A DNA stretch of 64,000 bases from Nonomuraea sp. NEAU-A123 (lineage in GTDB: Bacteria; Actinomycetota; Actinomycetes; Streptosporangiales; Streptosporangiaceae): contig NZ_JAHFZZ010000005.1 of the NCBI RefSeq assembly GCF_018603905.1, positions 620,001 to 684,000 of the forward strand, written 5' to 3'. The position numbers were made by a program, and so were the translations under genes. Shown here one piece after another: positions 24,867 through 45,019 of this stretch; position 1 is the stretch's first letter, and the number at the start of each line of letters is the position of its first letter. The notes under the pieces were generated by a model, which did no database searches, was not told the origin of the DNA, and worked only from the letters and a program-made list of their open reading frames with translations.

Positions 24867-27131
24867 ATGAGCGAACTGTCCAGGCGCGCACTGCTCGGCT
24901 CCGCGCTGGCCGCCCCCGCGCTCGGCGCCCTGGGTGGTCCCCCTCTGCTCCGTGACGAGATCGACTGGCAGAGCTTCCTGGCCGATGCCGACCTGGTGTG
25001 GCAGCGGATGCCGCAGACCTGGTACGAAGGGCCGTTCCTGGGCAACGGTTTCCTCGGCTCCGGCATCTACGCCCAGCAGGACGCCAATGCCGTGCGCTTC
25101 AACGTGCAGCACAGCGAGGTTCAGGACCACCGTCCCGAGTACGGCGCGCTGTTCGGCCTGGCCCGCCTGCCCATCGGCCACCTCACGCTGGAGCCCGCCG
25201 GCGCGATCACCGGCGTCGACTGGCGGCTCGACCTGTGGAACGCCGAGCTGACCGGCACCATCACCACCGCCGCCGGCAGCCTGAAGATCAGCGCGTTGAT
25301 CCACAACGACCGCTCCGTGCTGGCCGTCGACGTCGTCCCCAGCGACGGCGAGCGGGACTTCCGCTGGACCTTCCACCCCGAGGAGGCCATCAGCCCCCGC
25401 GCCAACCCGATCTTCAACAAGCCGCCCCCGCCCGGCTACACCACCAACCCCGCGCCGGCCGTGACCCGACACGCCGACCTGGAGCTGATCACCCAGCCGC
25501 TGGTGGCCGGCGGTGGGCACGCGACGGCCTGGCAGGAGGTACGGCGCGGCCGGCACCGTACCCTCTACGCCGCCGTCGCCTGGTCGTTCCCGGGCGACAC
25601 GGCCGCCGACAAGGCGGTCGGATCGGTGCGCTCGGCCGCGCGGCTGCCCATCGAGGCGCTGGCCGCCGACCACCGGCACTGGTGGCACCGCTACTACCGC
25701 AAGAGCTTCCTGTCGGTGCCGGACCAGCGGATGCAGAGCTTCTACTGGATCCAGCTCTACAAGGTGGCCGCCGCCGCGCGCCGGGACGCGCCGCCCATGG
25801 CGACCTCCGGGCCGTGGCTGGAGCCGACGCCGTGGCCGGCGACCTGGTGGAACCTCAATGTGCAGCTCGAATACTGGCTGATCCACGGGTCGAACCACCT
25901 GGAGCTGGACGCGGTCACCAGGAGCCTGTCGCAGTACCGGCAGCGCCTCATCGACCAGGTGACGTTCCCCGAGGACTCGGCGGGCATCCCGCGCACCACG
26001 GACATGACGCTCGACAACGGTGCCGGAATCGGCAACAGCGGTTACCCGGTGGGCGTCCCCGGCCAGGACACACCCGTCCCCGAGGTCGGCAACCTGACCT
26101 GGGCGCTGCACAACGTCTGGCTGTCCTACCGGCACACGATGGACGCCCGAATCGTACGGGACGTGCTGTTCCCGCTGCTGCGCCGGGCGATCACCTACTA
26201 CCTGCACTTCCTGGCGCCGGGCGCCGACGGCAAACTGCACCTGCCCGCCACGTTCTCGCCCGAGTACGGGGTCAACGCGCTGGACACGAACTACGACCTG
26301 GCGCTGATCCGCTGGGGCTGCCGGACGCTGGTCGAGTCCGCGCGCCTGCTGGGCGTGCGGGACCCGCTGCTGCCGAAGTGGCAGGACGTGCTGGCGAACC
26401 TGGCCGGCTACCCGGTGGACGAGAACGGTTTCATGATCGGAGCGGGCGCGCCGTTCGCCAAGTCACACCGGCACTACTCCCACCTCCTGATGATCTATCC
26501 CCTGTATCTGCTCACCTGGGAGCAGCAGAACCAGCGCGAGCTGATCGAGAAGTCGCTCAAGCACTGGATCAGCTTCGAGGGCGCCCTGCAGGGCTACAGC
26601 TTCACCGGCGCGGCCTCGATCTCCGCGCAGATGTCGCGCGGCGACGACGCCCGCTTCTACCTCGACGAGCTGCTGCGCCGCTTCGTCCAGCCCAACACGA
26701 TGTACAAGGAGAGCGGCCCGGTCATCGAGACGCCGCTGTCGGCCGCCCAGTCCATGCACGACATGATCTGCCAGAGCTGGGACGGCGTCATCAGGGTCCT
26801 GCCCGCCGTACCGGCCGCGTGGCCCGACGTGACCGTGCACGACTTCCTGACGCAGGGCGCGTTCCTGCTCTCGGCCGCCCGTCGCGGCGGTCGCACCGAT
26901 TTCGTGCGGCTGGTCTCGCTGGCGGGGGCGCCCTGCCGCGTCCGCACCGGCATCGACGGCCCGTTCACCGTACGTTCCCACGGCAGAAAGGTGCCCTGGC
27001 GGACGCTGCCCGGCGGCGATCTCGAGCTCGATCTGCGCCGCGGGGAGGAGGTGCTGATCCAGGCCCGGGGCGACGCGATGATCCGGCCGGTGACGGCGCC
27101 GAGTCAGCCCCGCTGGGGCCTGCCCGCCTGA
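24867..27131 (+). CDS. glycoside hydrolase family 95-like protein, Tat-exported
   Basis: A 754-residue protein starting at ATG 24867 behind GAGGGG. It opens with a Tat-type signal (LSRRALLGSALAAPALG). The N-terminal beta-sandwich (WYEGPFLGNGFLGSGIY), a helical-barrel middle and the C-terminal segments (TMYKESGPVIETPLSAAQS) match the GH95 alpha-L-fucosidase/alpha-L-galactosidase architecture. It diverges from the importer operon and probably trims side-chain sugars before uptake. I have not verified the individual catalytic Asp/Glu positions. A damaged relative lies at 19300-19735. Confidence 0.8.
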   Translation: MSELSRRALLGSALAAPALGALGGPPLLRDEIDWQSFLADADLVWQRMPQTWYEGPFLGNGFLGSGIYAQQDANAVRFNVQHSEVQDHRPEYGALFGLARLPIGHLTLEPAGAITGVDWRLDLWNAELTGTITTAAGSLKISALIHNDRSVLAVDVVPSDGERDFRWTFHPEEAISPRANPIFNKPPPPGYTTNPAPAVTRHADLELITQPLVAGGGHATAWQEVRRGRHRTLYAAVAWSFPGDTAADKAVGSVRSAARLPIEALAADHRHWWHRYYRKSFLSVPDQRMQSFYWIQLYKVAAAARRDAPPMATSGPWLEPTPWPATWWNLNVQLEYWLIHGSNHLELDAVTRSLSQYRQRLIDQVTFPEDSAGIPRTTDMTLDNGAGIGNSGYPVGVPGQDTPVPEVGNLTWALHNVWLSYRHTMDARIVRDVLFPLLRRAITYYLHFLAPGADGKLHLPATFSPEYGVNALDTNYDLALIRWGCRTLVESARLLGVRDPLLPKWQDVLANLAGYPVDENGFMIGAGAPFAKSHRHYSHLLMIYPLYLLTWEQQNQRELIEKSLKHWISFEGALQGYSFTGAASISAQMSRGDDARFYLDELLRRFVQPNTMYKESGPVIETPLSAAQSMHDMICQSWDGVIRVLPAVPAAWPDVTVHDFLTQGAFLLSAARRGGRTDFVRLVSLAGAPCRVRTGIDGPFTVRSHGRKVPWRTLPGGDLELDLRRGEEVLIQARGDAMIRPVTAPSQPRWGLPA

Positions 27132-27193
27132 CACCACCCGGACCTGTCTGAAGGATAGATCAACAAGGTCGCGAACGCCACGCTGGCCGAGAT

Positions 27194-27223
27194 TTGACAC
27201 ACATCTGGAGACCAGGTCATTCT
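27194..27223 (+). promoter_or_regulatory. possible promoter of the NRPS/PKS genes
   Basis: A consensus TTGACA (27194-27199) is followed after 18 bases by a weak CATTCT (27218-27223). This is the only candidate I see in the 144-base gap ahead of the synthetase genes, and the surrounding DNA is locally A-rich (27240-27262). Confidence 0.3.
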
Positions 27224-27275
27224 GATCCGCGGCGTGCGCAAAAAGTGGGAAAAAACTCAATCGGCAGGGGCGGCA

Positions 27276-30200
27276 ATGGCGTCGGGTGGATCACCCCTGG
27301 AATCTGTTCTGCACCTTTATCAAGATCAGCTGAGCGCGGCCCCGGAAAGGGTCGCCGTCGCGGCCGGTCAAGATCAACTCACCTACCGGGAGCTGGATCG
27401 CCTCGCGAACGGCATCGCCGCTGAGCTGCGTCATCTCCCGATGAATGAGCAGCGCTGGGTGGCCGTGCTCGCGGACCGCTCGATCCGGCTGGTCGCGGGT
27501 CAGCTCGGTGCCATGAAGGCGGGCGTCGCCTTCGCCCCGATCGACCCGGCCACGCCCGCGGAGCGGATCCACGCCATGCTGGCGGGAGCCGCGGCCGTCG
27601 TCACGGCGCCCGAGTGGAGAGCTCTGGTCCCCGACGGCATCCCGGTGATCGACACGCCCGCCGAGGCGGACGCGTCACCCCTGCCGCACGTCGAGCCCGG
27701 CGAGCCCGCCTACGTCATCCACACCTCCGGCTCGACGGGGACGCCCAAGGGCGTCCTCGTCCCGCACCGCGCGCTGACCAACCTGATCGGCTGGTCGCAC
27801 GAGACCTTCGGGCTGGGCGGCCGTGCCCCGCTGCTCACCAGCCCCAACTTCGACCCATCGGTGTGGGAGATCTGGACGTATCTGACCGCGGGCACCACGA
27901 TGGTCATCCCCAGCGAGCGGACCAGGCTCTCCCTGCCCGCCTTGCGCGACTGGATCGTGGAGCGGGAGCTGACCACCTGTTATGCGCCCACTCCCATCGC
28001 CGAGGGCCTGCTCGGCCTGTCCTGGCCGGCGGAGACCAAGCTGGCGACGCTGAGCACCGGCGGCGACCGGCTCACCACCTACCCGAGACCCGAGCTGCCC
28101 TTCCGGCTGATCAACCTCTACGGCCCGGCGGAATGCGCCGTCAACGCGATCGCCGGCCAGGTGCCGGTCTACGACGGCCAGAGCCGCCCGCCCGCGCTCG
28201 GCACGCCGCTGCCCGGCGTCACCGTCCACCTCCTGGACGAGGCGATGCGGCCGGTCGAGGAGGGCGAGATGTACCTCGGCGGCGTGTGCGTCGGCCTGGG
28301 CTACCTCGACCGGCCCGACCTGACGGCTGAGCGTTTCGTCCGCGACCGGGACGGGCGCCCCCTCTACCGCACAGGCGACCTGGCCAGGCGGCGGCCCGAC
28401 GGGCTCATCGAGTTCCTGGGGCGGCTCGACGACCAGGTCAAGATCCGCGGCAACCGGGTAGAGCTCGGCGAGATCGAGACCGTGCTCGGCCGTCACCCGC
28501 GGGTCCGGGCCGCCACCACCGCCCTCCGCGGCCACGAACTGGTCGCCTACATCGTGGGCACGGCGACCGAGCAGGAGGCGCGCGCCCACCTGCGCAGGTT
28601 CCTGCCCGACTACATGATCCCCACCGCCTGGGTCTTCCTGGACGAGCTCCCGCTGACCGGCAACGGCAAGGTGGATCGTGCCGCGCTGCCCGGCCCGGTC
28701 CGCGAGTCCCGCTCGATCACGCCGCCCGGCACCGCCACCGAGATACTGCTCGCCGAGATCTGGCAGGACGTCCTCGACGCCGGGCTGATCGGCGCCGACG
28801 ACGACTTCCTGGCACTGGGCGGCCAGTCGCTGCTGGCGATGCGCATCGCCGCCCGCGCCTGCGAAGGGCTGGGCAAGCCGGTCGAGCCCCGGATGCTCTT
28901 CGAACACCCCACGCTCGCCGCGCTCGCCCGGGCGATCGACGGCCTGCCGGAGGTGGCAGCGGCGACCCCGGCCGAGGGCGGCCTCACGCCGGCGCAGCGT
29001 CGGCTCTGGTTCATCGACCAGGTGGCGCCCGGCGCGCAGTACAACGTGCCCATCCTGTACGCCCTGGACGGCCCCCTCGACACCGGGCGCCTGGAGAACG
29101 CGATCAACGAGATCGTCCGCAGGCATCCGCCCCTGCGTACCCGCTACGAAGAGCACGACGGCGAGCCGGTGCCCGTGGTCGAGCAGACGCGGCCCGTACC
29201 GATGAAGGTCGTGGACGCCACCCTGCGTGGCGCGGACGCGCTGGCCAAGCACGCCGCCCGCGACCCCTTCGACCTGCGGAACGGTCCCGTGCTGCGGGCG
29301 CTGCTGCTCCGGCTCGCCGACGACCGGCACCGGCTGCTGGTGACCGTCCATCACATCGCCTTCGACGGCTGGTCGGCCGGGGTCTTCCTGGACGAGCTGG
29401 CGCGGCTCTACGCGGGGGAGAGCCTGCCCGCGCCGACCGGGGCGTACCGGCGCACGCCGGATCTCGGCCGCCTGCCGTACTGGAAGAAGGCCCTGGAGTC
29501 GCCGCCCGAACGGCTGGGGCTGCCCGCCGACCGCCCCGGATCGACGGGGCCGCTCCGGCGCGGCGCCCGGGTCCGGGCCACGCTGCCGGACGGGCTGCTC
29601 GCCGAGGTGGAGACACTGGGCAGGCGCGCTCAGGCGAGCCCGTTCATGGTGCTGTTCGCCGCCTTCCAGGCACTGCTGCACCGCTACAGCGGCCAGGACG
29701 ACATCGTGACGGGCGTGCCGTTCTCCGGCAGGGAGGCGCCGGGCGCGGACTCCATGATCGGCTTTTTCGTGGAGACGCTGCCGATCAGGACCGGCCTGGC
29801 GGGCGACCCCTCCTTCGAGCGCCTGCTGTCACAGGTGCGGGCGACAGTCCTGGCCACGCCTACGGACGTGCCGCTCGAGGCGATCGTGCGGGAGCTCTGT
29901 CCCGACGGCCGGCCGCCCTTCGACGTGATGTTCGCGATGCAGGAGCCGCCGGACGCCAAGCGAGCCGATGGGCTGACCTTCCGGATGCTCGAGGAGGTGG
30001 AGAACGGCGGCGCCAAGGCCGACCTGGTGCTCTACGCCGAAGGGCAGGAGATGAGCCTGGAGTTCGCCACCGACCTGTTCGAGCGCGCCAGCGCGGAGCG
30101 CCTGTTGAGACACTACGTACGCGTCCTGGAGCAGGTGGCGGCCGACCCGGCCGCGCCGATCTCCACGCTGCTCGCCCGGCGGCACGAGCCCGCCGGTCAC

Positions 30201-31969
30201 GGCCCCGACCAGTGCCTTCACCGGCTCTTCGAACAGCAGGCGGACAGAACCCCCGACGCGGTCGCCGTCGAGTTCGACGGCGCCGCCCTCACCTACGCCG
30301 AGCTCGACCGGCGGGCCAACAGGCTGGCTCACCTGCTGCGCGAGCTGGGGGTGGGCCCGGAGGTGCCGGTCGCCCTGCACGTACGGCGCTCGCTCGACCT
30401 GCCCGTGGCGCTGCTGGGGATCCTGAAGTCGGGCGGCGCCTACGTGCCGCTCGACCCCTCCTACCCCCAAGGACGCCTCACCCAGGTGCTCGGCCGGGTC
30501 GCCACCCCGGTCCTGGTGACGCACCGGGCGCTGGCCGGCAGCCTGCCGCACGAGCGGCCCGTCCACGTCGACACCGACCTCGACGGCCGGCCGGAACACC
30601 GGCCGGACAGCGGCGTCACGGCCGACAACCTGGCCTACATCCTGTTCACCTCGGGCTCGACCGGCCTGCCCAAGGGTGTGGCGATGCCGCACCGCCCGGT
30701 CGCCAACCTCATGGCCTGGCACAGCGGCGCCTACCGGAGCCTGCAGTTCACCGCGCTCGGCTTCGACGTCTCCGTGCAGGAGATCTTCAGCACCTGGGCG
30801 TACGGCGGGACGCTGGTCATGGTCGGCGACGAGGTACGGCGCGACCCGGCCGCCCTGCTCGACCACATCGCCAGGACCCGGGTCGAGCGGATCTTCCTGC
30901 CCTTCGTGGCGCTGCAGTCGCTGGCCGGCGCCGGGCTCGAACCGCCTGCCACGCTGCGCGAGGTGATCACCGCGGGCGAGCAGCTCCAGGTCACCCCGCA
31001 GCTCGAGCGGTTCATCAAACCGTGGATGACGCTCCACAACCAGTACGGGCCGACCGAGGGCGCGATCATCGACATCGCCCATACCCTCACCGGCCGGCCG
31101 GCGGACTGGCCGCGGCTGCCACCCATCGGCAGGCCGGTCACCGGCATCCAGGCGCCGATCCTCAACCGCCTGGGCCACGAGGTGCCCGACGGCGTCCCCG
31201 GCGAGCTGCACCTCGGCGGCGCCTGCCTGGCCAGGGGCTACCTTGGCCAGCCGGAGCTGACGGGGGAGCGGTTCATCATCTGGCGGGACGGGCGCAGGCT
31301 CTACCGGACGGGGGATCTGGTCCGCCGCGACGAGGCTGGGGAGATCGAGTTCCTGGGCCGCGTGGACGACCAGGTCAAGATCCGCGGATACCGGGTCGAG
31401 CCCGGCGAGATCGCCGCGGTGCTGTCCGGGCATCCTGCCGTGCGTGAGGCGTTCGTCATGGCCCGGGAAGGCGGGCTGGTGGCCTACGTGGCCGCCGACA
31501 GTACCCCGGAGCTGCGCGCCTACTTGGCCGAGCGGCTGCCCGAATACATGGTGCCGAGCACGTTCGTCGCGCTGGAGTCCCTGCCGGTGAACCCTTCGGG
31601 CAAGGTGGACCGGCACGCCCTGCCGGCCCCCGGCCAGAGCGCGCGGACCGTCACGGCCCCGGCCACCTCGGTGGAACAGGCCATCGCCGCCGTCTGGCAG
31701 GAGGTGCTGGGCGGGCCGGTCGGGCGGCACGACAACCTCTTCGAGCTGGGTGGCAACTCGCTCAACGCGACCCAGATCGCCTCCCGATTACATGAGGCGC
31801 TGGAGGTGCCGGTGCCGCTGCGGACGCTCTTCGCCCACCCGACCGTCGCCGAGCTCGGCGCGAAACTCACCTCGCCGGACGTGGAGGCGGCCGCCGAGCT
31901 GTATCTCATGGTCGCCGCGTACTCCGACGAAGAGGCCGAGGCCCTGCTGCGGTCGATGGAAGGCGGCCA

Positions 31970-31973
<4 letters not shown>
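27276..31973 (+). CDS. non-ribosomal peptide synthetase, A-T-C-A-T
   Basis: A 1565-residue two-module NRPS. I choose ATG 27276 after AGGGG; GTG 27234 is an alternative. The order is A1 (about 10-490, TSGSTGTPKG), T1 (GGQSL, Ser near 518), C (about 570-970, HHIAFDGW intact), A2 (about 980-1420, FTSGSTGLPKG), T2 (GGNSL near 1491). The start with A-T and no leading C marks it as the initiating synthetase. Binding-pocket residues I extract by eye are D-P-W-Y-S-G-L-V-N for A1, which I cannot assign. A2 gives D-V-Q-F-I-A-Q-I-I, close to proline-type codes. It overlaps the next gene by 4 bases. Confidence 0.93.
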
Positions 31974-41671
<9,698 letters not shown>

Positions 41672-41686
41672 TCCTGGGGGAGCGGG

Positions 41687-43921
41687 TCAGACCTCGACCT
41701 CGACGTGGTAGTGGCCGCCGTCGTCGCGGTGCGCGCCGTGGATGTCGGTGGCCAGGTCTGGATAAGAGCGGTCGAAGTCCTCCAAAGCGTGCAGGTACGC
41801 CATAAGCGGGCCGTCGGCGGGCCCGGTCGCCTCTCCGGGCATCAGCATGGGGATCCCCGGCGGGGTGACGACGACGGTGGCGGCGGAGACGCGGCCGGGC
41901 AGGTCGGCGAGCGAGACGCGTTCCGTGCGCGAGCGGATCAGGGCCTGGTAGCTGTCGGCCGGGGTGCGGACGGGTTCGGGGAGGGTGGTGAAGATCTGGT
42001 CGAGGAGCTCGCCGAGCCCGAGGGTGCGGAGCTTGTCGTGTACGTCGGTGCAGAAGCGGCGCAGCGTGGTGGCCGGCGGCCCGAAGCCCGGCAGCACCTC
42101 GGCCAGGGACAGGTCGTCGTCGTAGGCACGCTTGAAGTCGGTGAGCGCGTCGATCAGCGTGCCCCACTTGCCCTTGGTGATCCCCATGGAGAACAGCACC
42201 AGCAGCGTGTGGTCCCCGGTCTTCTCCACGACGATGCCGCGCTGCCGCAGGTAGGTGGCGACGATCCGGGCGGGAATGCCCCAGTCGAGCGTGCCTTCGG
42301 CGGCGTCGGCGCCCGGGCAGGTGATCGTCACCTTGATGGGGTCGAGCAGGCAGTAGCCGTCGGTCAGGCCCTGGAAGCCGTGCCAGGCGGCGCCGGGCTC
42401 CAGCGTCCAGCACTCCGGATGGGTGCTCAGCAGCACGGGGTCGGCGTCGGCGAAGGAGACGGGCAGGCCGGTGCCGGGGTCCGTGACCTGAGCGGGCTGC
42501 CAGACGCCGAAGTACCAGTCCGGCCGCCGGCCGTCCTCCCGGATGCGGGCGGCCAGCCGGACCATGGCCTGGCGGAACCGGACCGCCTCGATGATGGCCT
42601 CGCCCGTCAGGAACGGTCCGGACGCGCCGTCCATCATCCCCGCCGCCACGTCCAGCGAGGCGATCATCGGGTAGAGCGGCGAGGTGGAGCAGTGCATCAG
42701 GTACGTCTCATTGAGCCGCTCGTAGTCCACCGGAGCGCGTCCGGCCGACCGGACGTGCAGCATCGCCGACTGCGACAGGGCCGCCAGGAGCTTGTGCGTC
42801 GACTGGGTGGCGAACACGGTGGGACGGTCCGGCCCCGGCAGCGTCCGCTCGTCCACGGCCATGCCGTAGCGGCGGGCGTACAGCGGGTTGAAGCGGGCGT
42901 AGGCGAACCACGCCTCGTCGAAGTGCACGCGGGGAACGCTCTCGCTCAGCAGCTCGGCGACCCGTACGGCGTCGTAGCAGAGCCCGTCGTAGGTGGAGTT
43001 GGTGATCACGGCGTAGGCCGGGTCGGTCTCCGCGAGCGGATGGCCGGCCAGGCGGGCGCGCAGGGTGTCGGCCCGCAGCTCGGCGGGCGGGATGGGGCCG
43101 GCCAGGCCGAGGCCGTTGCGTTCGGGCACCAGGTAGACGGGGCGCGCGCCGCTGATGGTCAGCGCGTGCTGCAGTGACTTGTGGCAGTTGCGATCCACCA
43201 GGGCGGTCTCGTCGCGGGCGATGGCGTGGTGGCCGACGATGCGGTTGGCGGTGGCGTTGCCGTTCATCACGAAGAAGGTGCGGTCGGCGCCGAAGACGCG
43301 GGCGGCGTTGCGTTCGGCCTCGCCGATCGGACCGGTGTGGTCCAGCGGCGAGCCCAGCTCGGGCACCGAGATGGATAGGTCGGTGCGCAGCAGGCGCTCG
43401 CCGTAGAAGTCGAAGAACGCCCGCCCCACCGGTGACTTCAGGAACGCGACGCCGCCGGCGTGCGCCGGGGTGTGCCAGGAATACTGGTGGTGGTCCTGCA
43501 GCTTGCGCAGCGCGCGGAAGAACGGCGGGAGGATCCGCTCGGTGTAGGCCTCGGTCGCGTGCGCGATGCGGCCGGCGATGAAGTCAGGGGTGTCCTCAAG
43601 GGGGAACACGTAGCCCTGGATGACCTCGTACACCCACAGGGGGAGCTCCTGCTCGGCGGTCATGAGGAAGACCGGCAGGCCGCGGAAGCGCTGGGTGACC
43701 GCGCCCAGCACCTGATCGGCGCCCGGCGCGTCCCAGTCGGCCAGCATCCCGGCCAGCGAGGCGTCCGAGCCGATCACCGCCAGCGCGTCCTGCGTGCGGT
43801 GTGTCCAGCGCAACTGGACGCCGAGGTCGTCCATTGCCGCGCTGACGCGGCGGATCTGCTCGGCGAGTGCCGTGTCGGCGTCGGGGCGTTCCGCGACTGC
43901 GGCGAGGACCGTTCGTTCCAT
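41687..43921 (-). CDS. Orn/Lys/Arg decarboxylase family, fold-type I PLP enzyme
   Basis: A 744-residue decarboxylase with an N-terminal response-regulator-like wing domain and a PLP domain. The PLP-lysine motif is QSTHKLLAALSQ, and the phosphate-binding segment is GNATANRIV. HFDEAWFAY holds the pyridine-nitrogen Asp. Length and layout fit biodegradative arginine/lysine decarboxylases (about 710-760 residues). It ends 15 bases from the hybrid synthetase, tail-to-tail with it, so it is not in its operon. It could supply agmatine or a diamine to the pathway or serve acid resistance or polyamine metabolism; sequence alone does not choose. Confidence 0.9.
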   Translation of the reverse strand: MERTVLAAVAERPDADTALAEQIRRVSAAMDDLGVQLRWTHRTQDALAVIGSDASLAGMLADWDAPGADQVLGAVTQRFRGLPVFLMTAEQELPLWVYEVIQGYVFPLEDTPDFIAGRIAHATEAYTERILPPFFRALRKLQDHHQYSWHTPAHAGGVAFLKSPVGRAFFDFYGERLLRTDLSISVPELGSPLDHTGPIGEAERNAARVFGADRTFFVMNGNATANRIVGHHAIARDETALVDRNCHKSLQHALTISGARPVYLVPERNGLGLAGPIPPAELRADTLRARLAGHPLAETDPAYAVITNSTYDGLCYDAVRVAELLSESVPRVHFDEAWFAYARFNPLYARRYGMAVDERTLPGPDRPTVFATQSTHKLLAALSQSAMLHVRSAGRAPVDYERLNETYLMHCSTSPLYPMIASLDVAAGMMDGASGPFLTGEAIIEAVRFRQAMVRLAARIREDGRRPDWYFGVWQPAQVTDPGTGLPVSFADADPVLLSTHPECWTLEPGAAWHGFQGLTDGYCLLDPIKVTITCPGADAAEGTLDWGIPARIVATYLRQRGIVVEKTGDHTLLVLFSMGITKGKWGTLIDALTDFKRAYDDDLSLAEVLPGFGPPATTLRRFCTDVHDKLRTLGLGELLDQIFTTLPEPVRTPADSYQALIRSRTERVSLADLPGRVSAATVVVTPPGIPMLMPGEATGPADGPLMAYLHALEDFDRSYPDLATDIHGAHRDDGGHYHVEVEV

Positions 43922-44149
43922 GCGAACTCCATGGCAGGGGGGAATGTCGATCCGCCCCTTACCCTGAGTCGTTGATCGTCACGCAGGGTGCGTGGTTGTA
44001 TCGCGTGTGGCTCGGTGCGCCTTGGGCAGATGGCACACCGGTAGGGCGGGTCACGGGGTCCGAGATGCTCGGCAGCCTGTTGATCACTACTCTAAGTTCC
44101 GCAGCGATGCGGGCTCCAGGAGGTGGCCGCGATCGGGAAGGTGGCATGG

Positions 44150-45019
44150 GTGACGGTCGGTGCTGAAACGCAGATCACGGATCTGACGATCAACGATCAC
44201 GCCTGCCTGACGTTCGGCGAGCACGAGGAGCTGCTCGATCTCACCACGGCCTTCGTACGGGATGGGCTGGCCGAGGGTCAGCGCGTCGTCTGGCTGGCGG
44301 AGGAGCCGACGCGCGGCCTGGCGGAGCTGGGACGGCGGGGCGTGGTCGCGCAGGAGGCCACGGCGGCCGGGCGCATGAAGGTCATGGCCTGCCAGGACGG
44401 GCTGCTGGACGGGCAGGCGTTCACGGTGGAGCACGCCACGCGGTGGCTGCACGGTCAGATAGCACGCACGGCGCGCGAAGGCTATCCGGGACTACGCGTG
44501 GCGCTCGACATGAGCTGGGCCTTACAGCCCGTGAGCGGCATCGAGCAGTTGCCGGCCTTCGAGGAGGAGATCGCGGCCACGCTGTCGGGTGGCAGCGCGG
44601 CGGTCCTGTGCCAGTACGACCGCGAACGCTTCGACCCGGTCACGCTCGCCTCGGTGTCCGGATATCACACCCGCACGGTCGCCGCGGCCACCTATCATCA
44701 CGACGCGCTGCTGCGCATCTGCCGCCAGTACGCGCCGCCGGGAATCCGGCTGGCCGGGCAGATCGATCGGTCGGCCGAAGGCGCGCTCAGGCTGGCCTTG
44801 AGCGAAACCATCCGGGTTGACGGCGACATCACCGTTAACATGGCGGAATTGTCGTTCATCGACCTGTATTGCGCTCGTATGATCATAGATGCCGCCCGTA
44901 GCCTGCCCACGCCTCGCAGAGCCGTACTGCACTGCAGCCCTGCGACCCACACGCGATTCCTTCTGCTCGGTGCGTCCGCGATGCCCGGGATCAGCTTGGT
45001 GACCGCTCATGACGGGTAG
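44150..45019 (+). CDS. MEDS-domain sensor protein with C-terminal STAS-like domain
   Basis: A 289-residue cytosolic signalling protein. The N-terminal MEDS domain (about 15-165) shows DHACLTFGEHEELLDLTTAFVRDGL and VALDMSWAL, as in actinomycete MEDS proteins. A STAS-like domain follows (about 195-285; INMAELSFIDLYCARM type). I prefer GTG 44150, seven bases after GGGAAGG; in-frame GTGs at 44123 and 44141 lack good sites. It overlaps the next gene by 11 bases, so the two act together, probably in a partner-switching anti-sigma circuit. Confidence 0.85.
   Translation: MTVGAETQITDLTINDHACLTFGEHEELLDLTTAFVRDGLAEGQRVVWLAEEPTRGLAELGRRGVVAQEATAAGRMKVMACQDGLLDGQAFTVEHATRWLHGQIARTAREGYPGLRVALDMSWALQPVSGIEQLPAFEEEIAATLSGGSAAVLCQYDRERFDPVTLASVSGYHTRTVAAATYHHDALLRICRQYAPPGIRLAGQIDRSAEGALRLALSETIRVDGDITVNMAELSFIDLYCARMIIDAARSLPTPRRAVLHCSPATHTRFLLLGASAMPGISLVTAHDG

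Noticed and set aside
27205..27215. CTGG-AGA-CCAG inverted repeat upstream of the NRPS genes
   Set aside because: Four-base arms are too short to call an operator in GC-rich DNA.
27675..31730. Several long minus-strand frames over the first NRPS gene
   Set aside because: Antisense to intact A, C and T domains; composition typical of GC-driven shadows.
43922..44149. Possible small gene between the decarboxylase and the MEDS gene
   Set aside because: The frames here are short and featureless; the stretch is best read as a divergent promoter region, without a promoter I can define.
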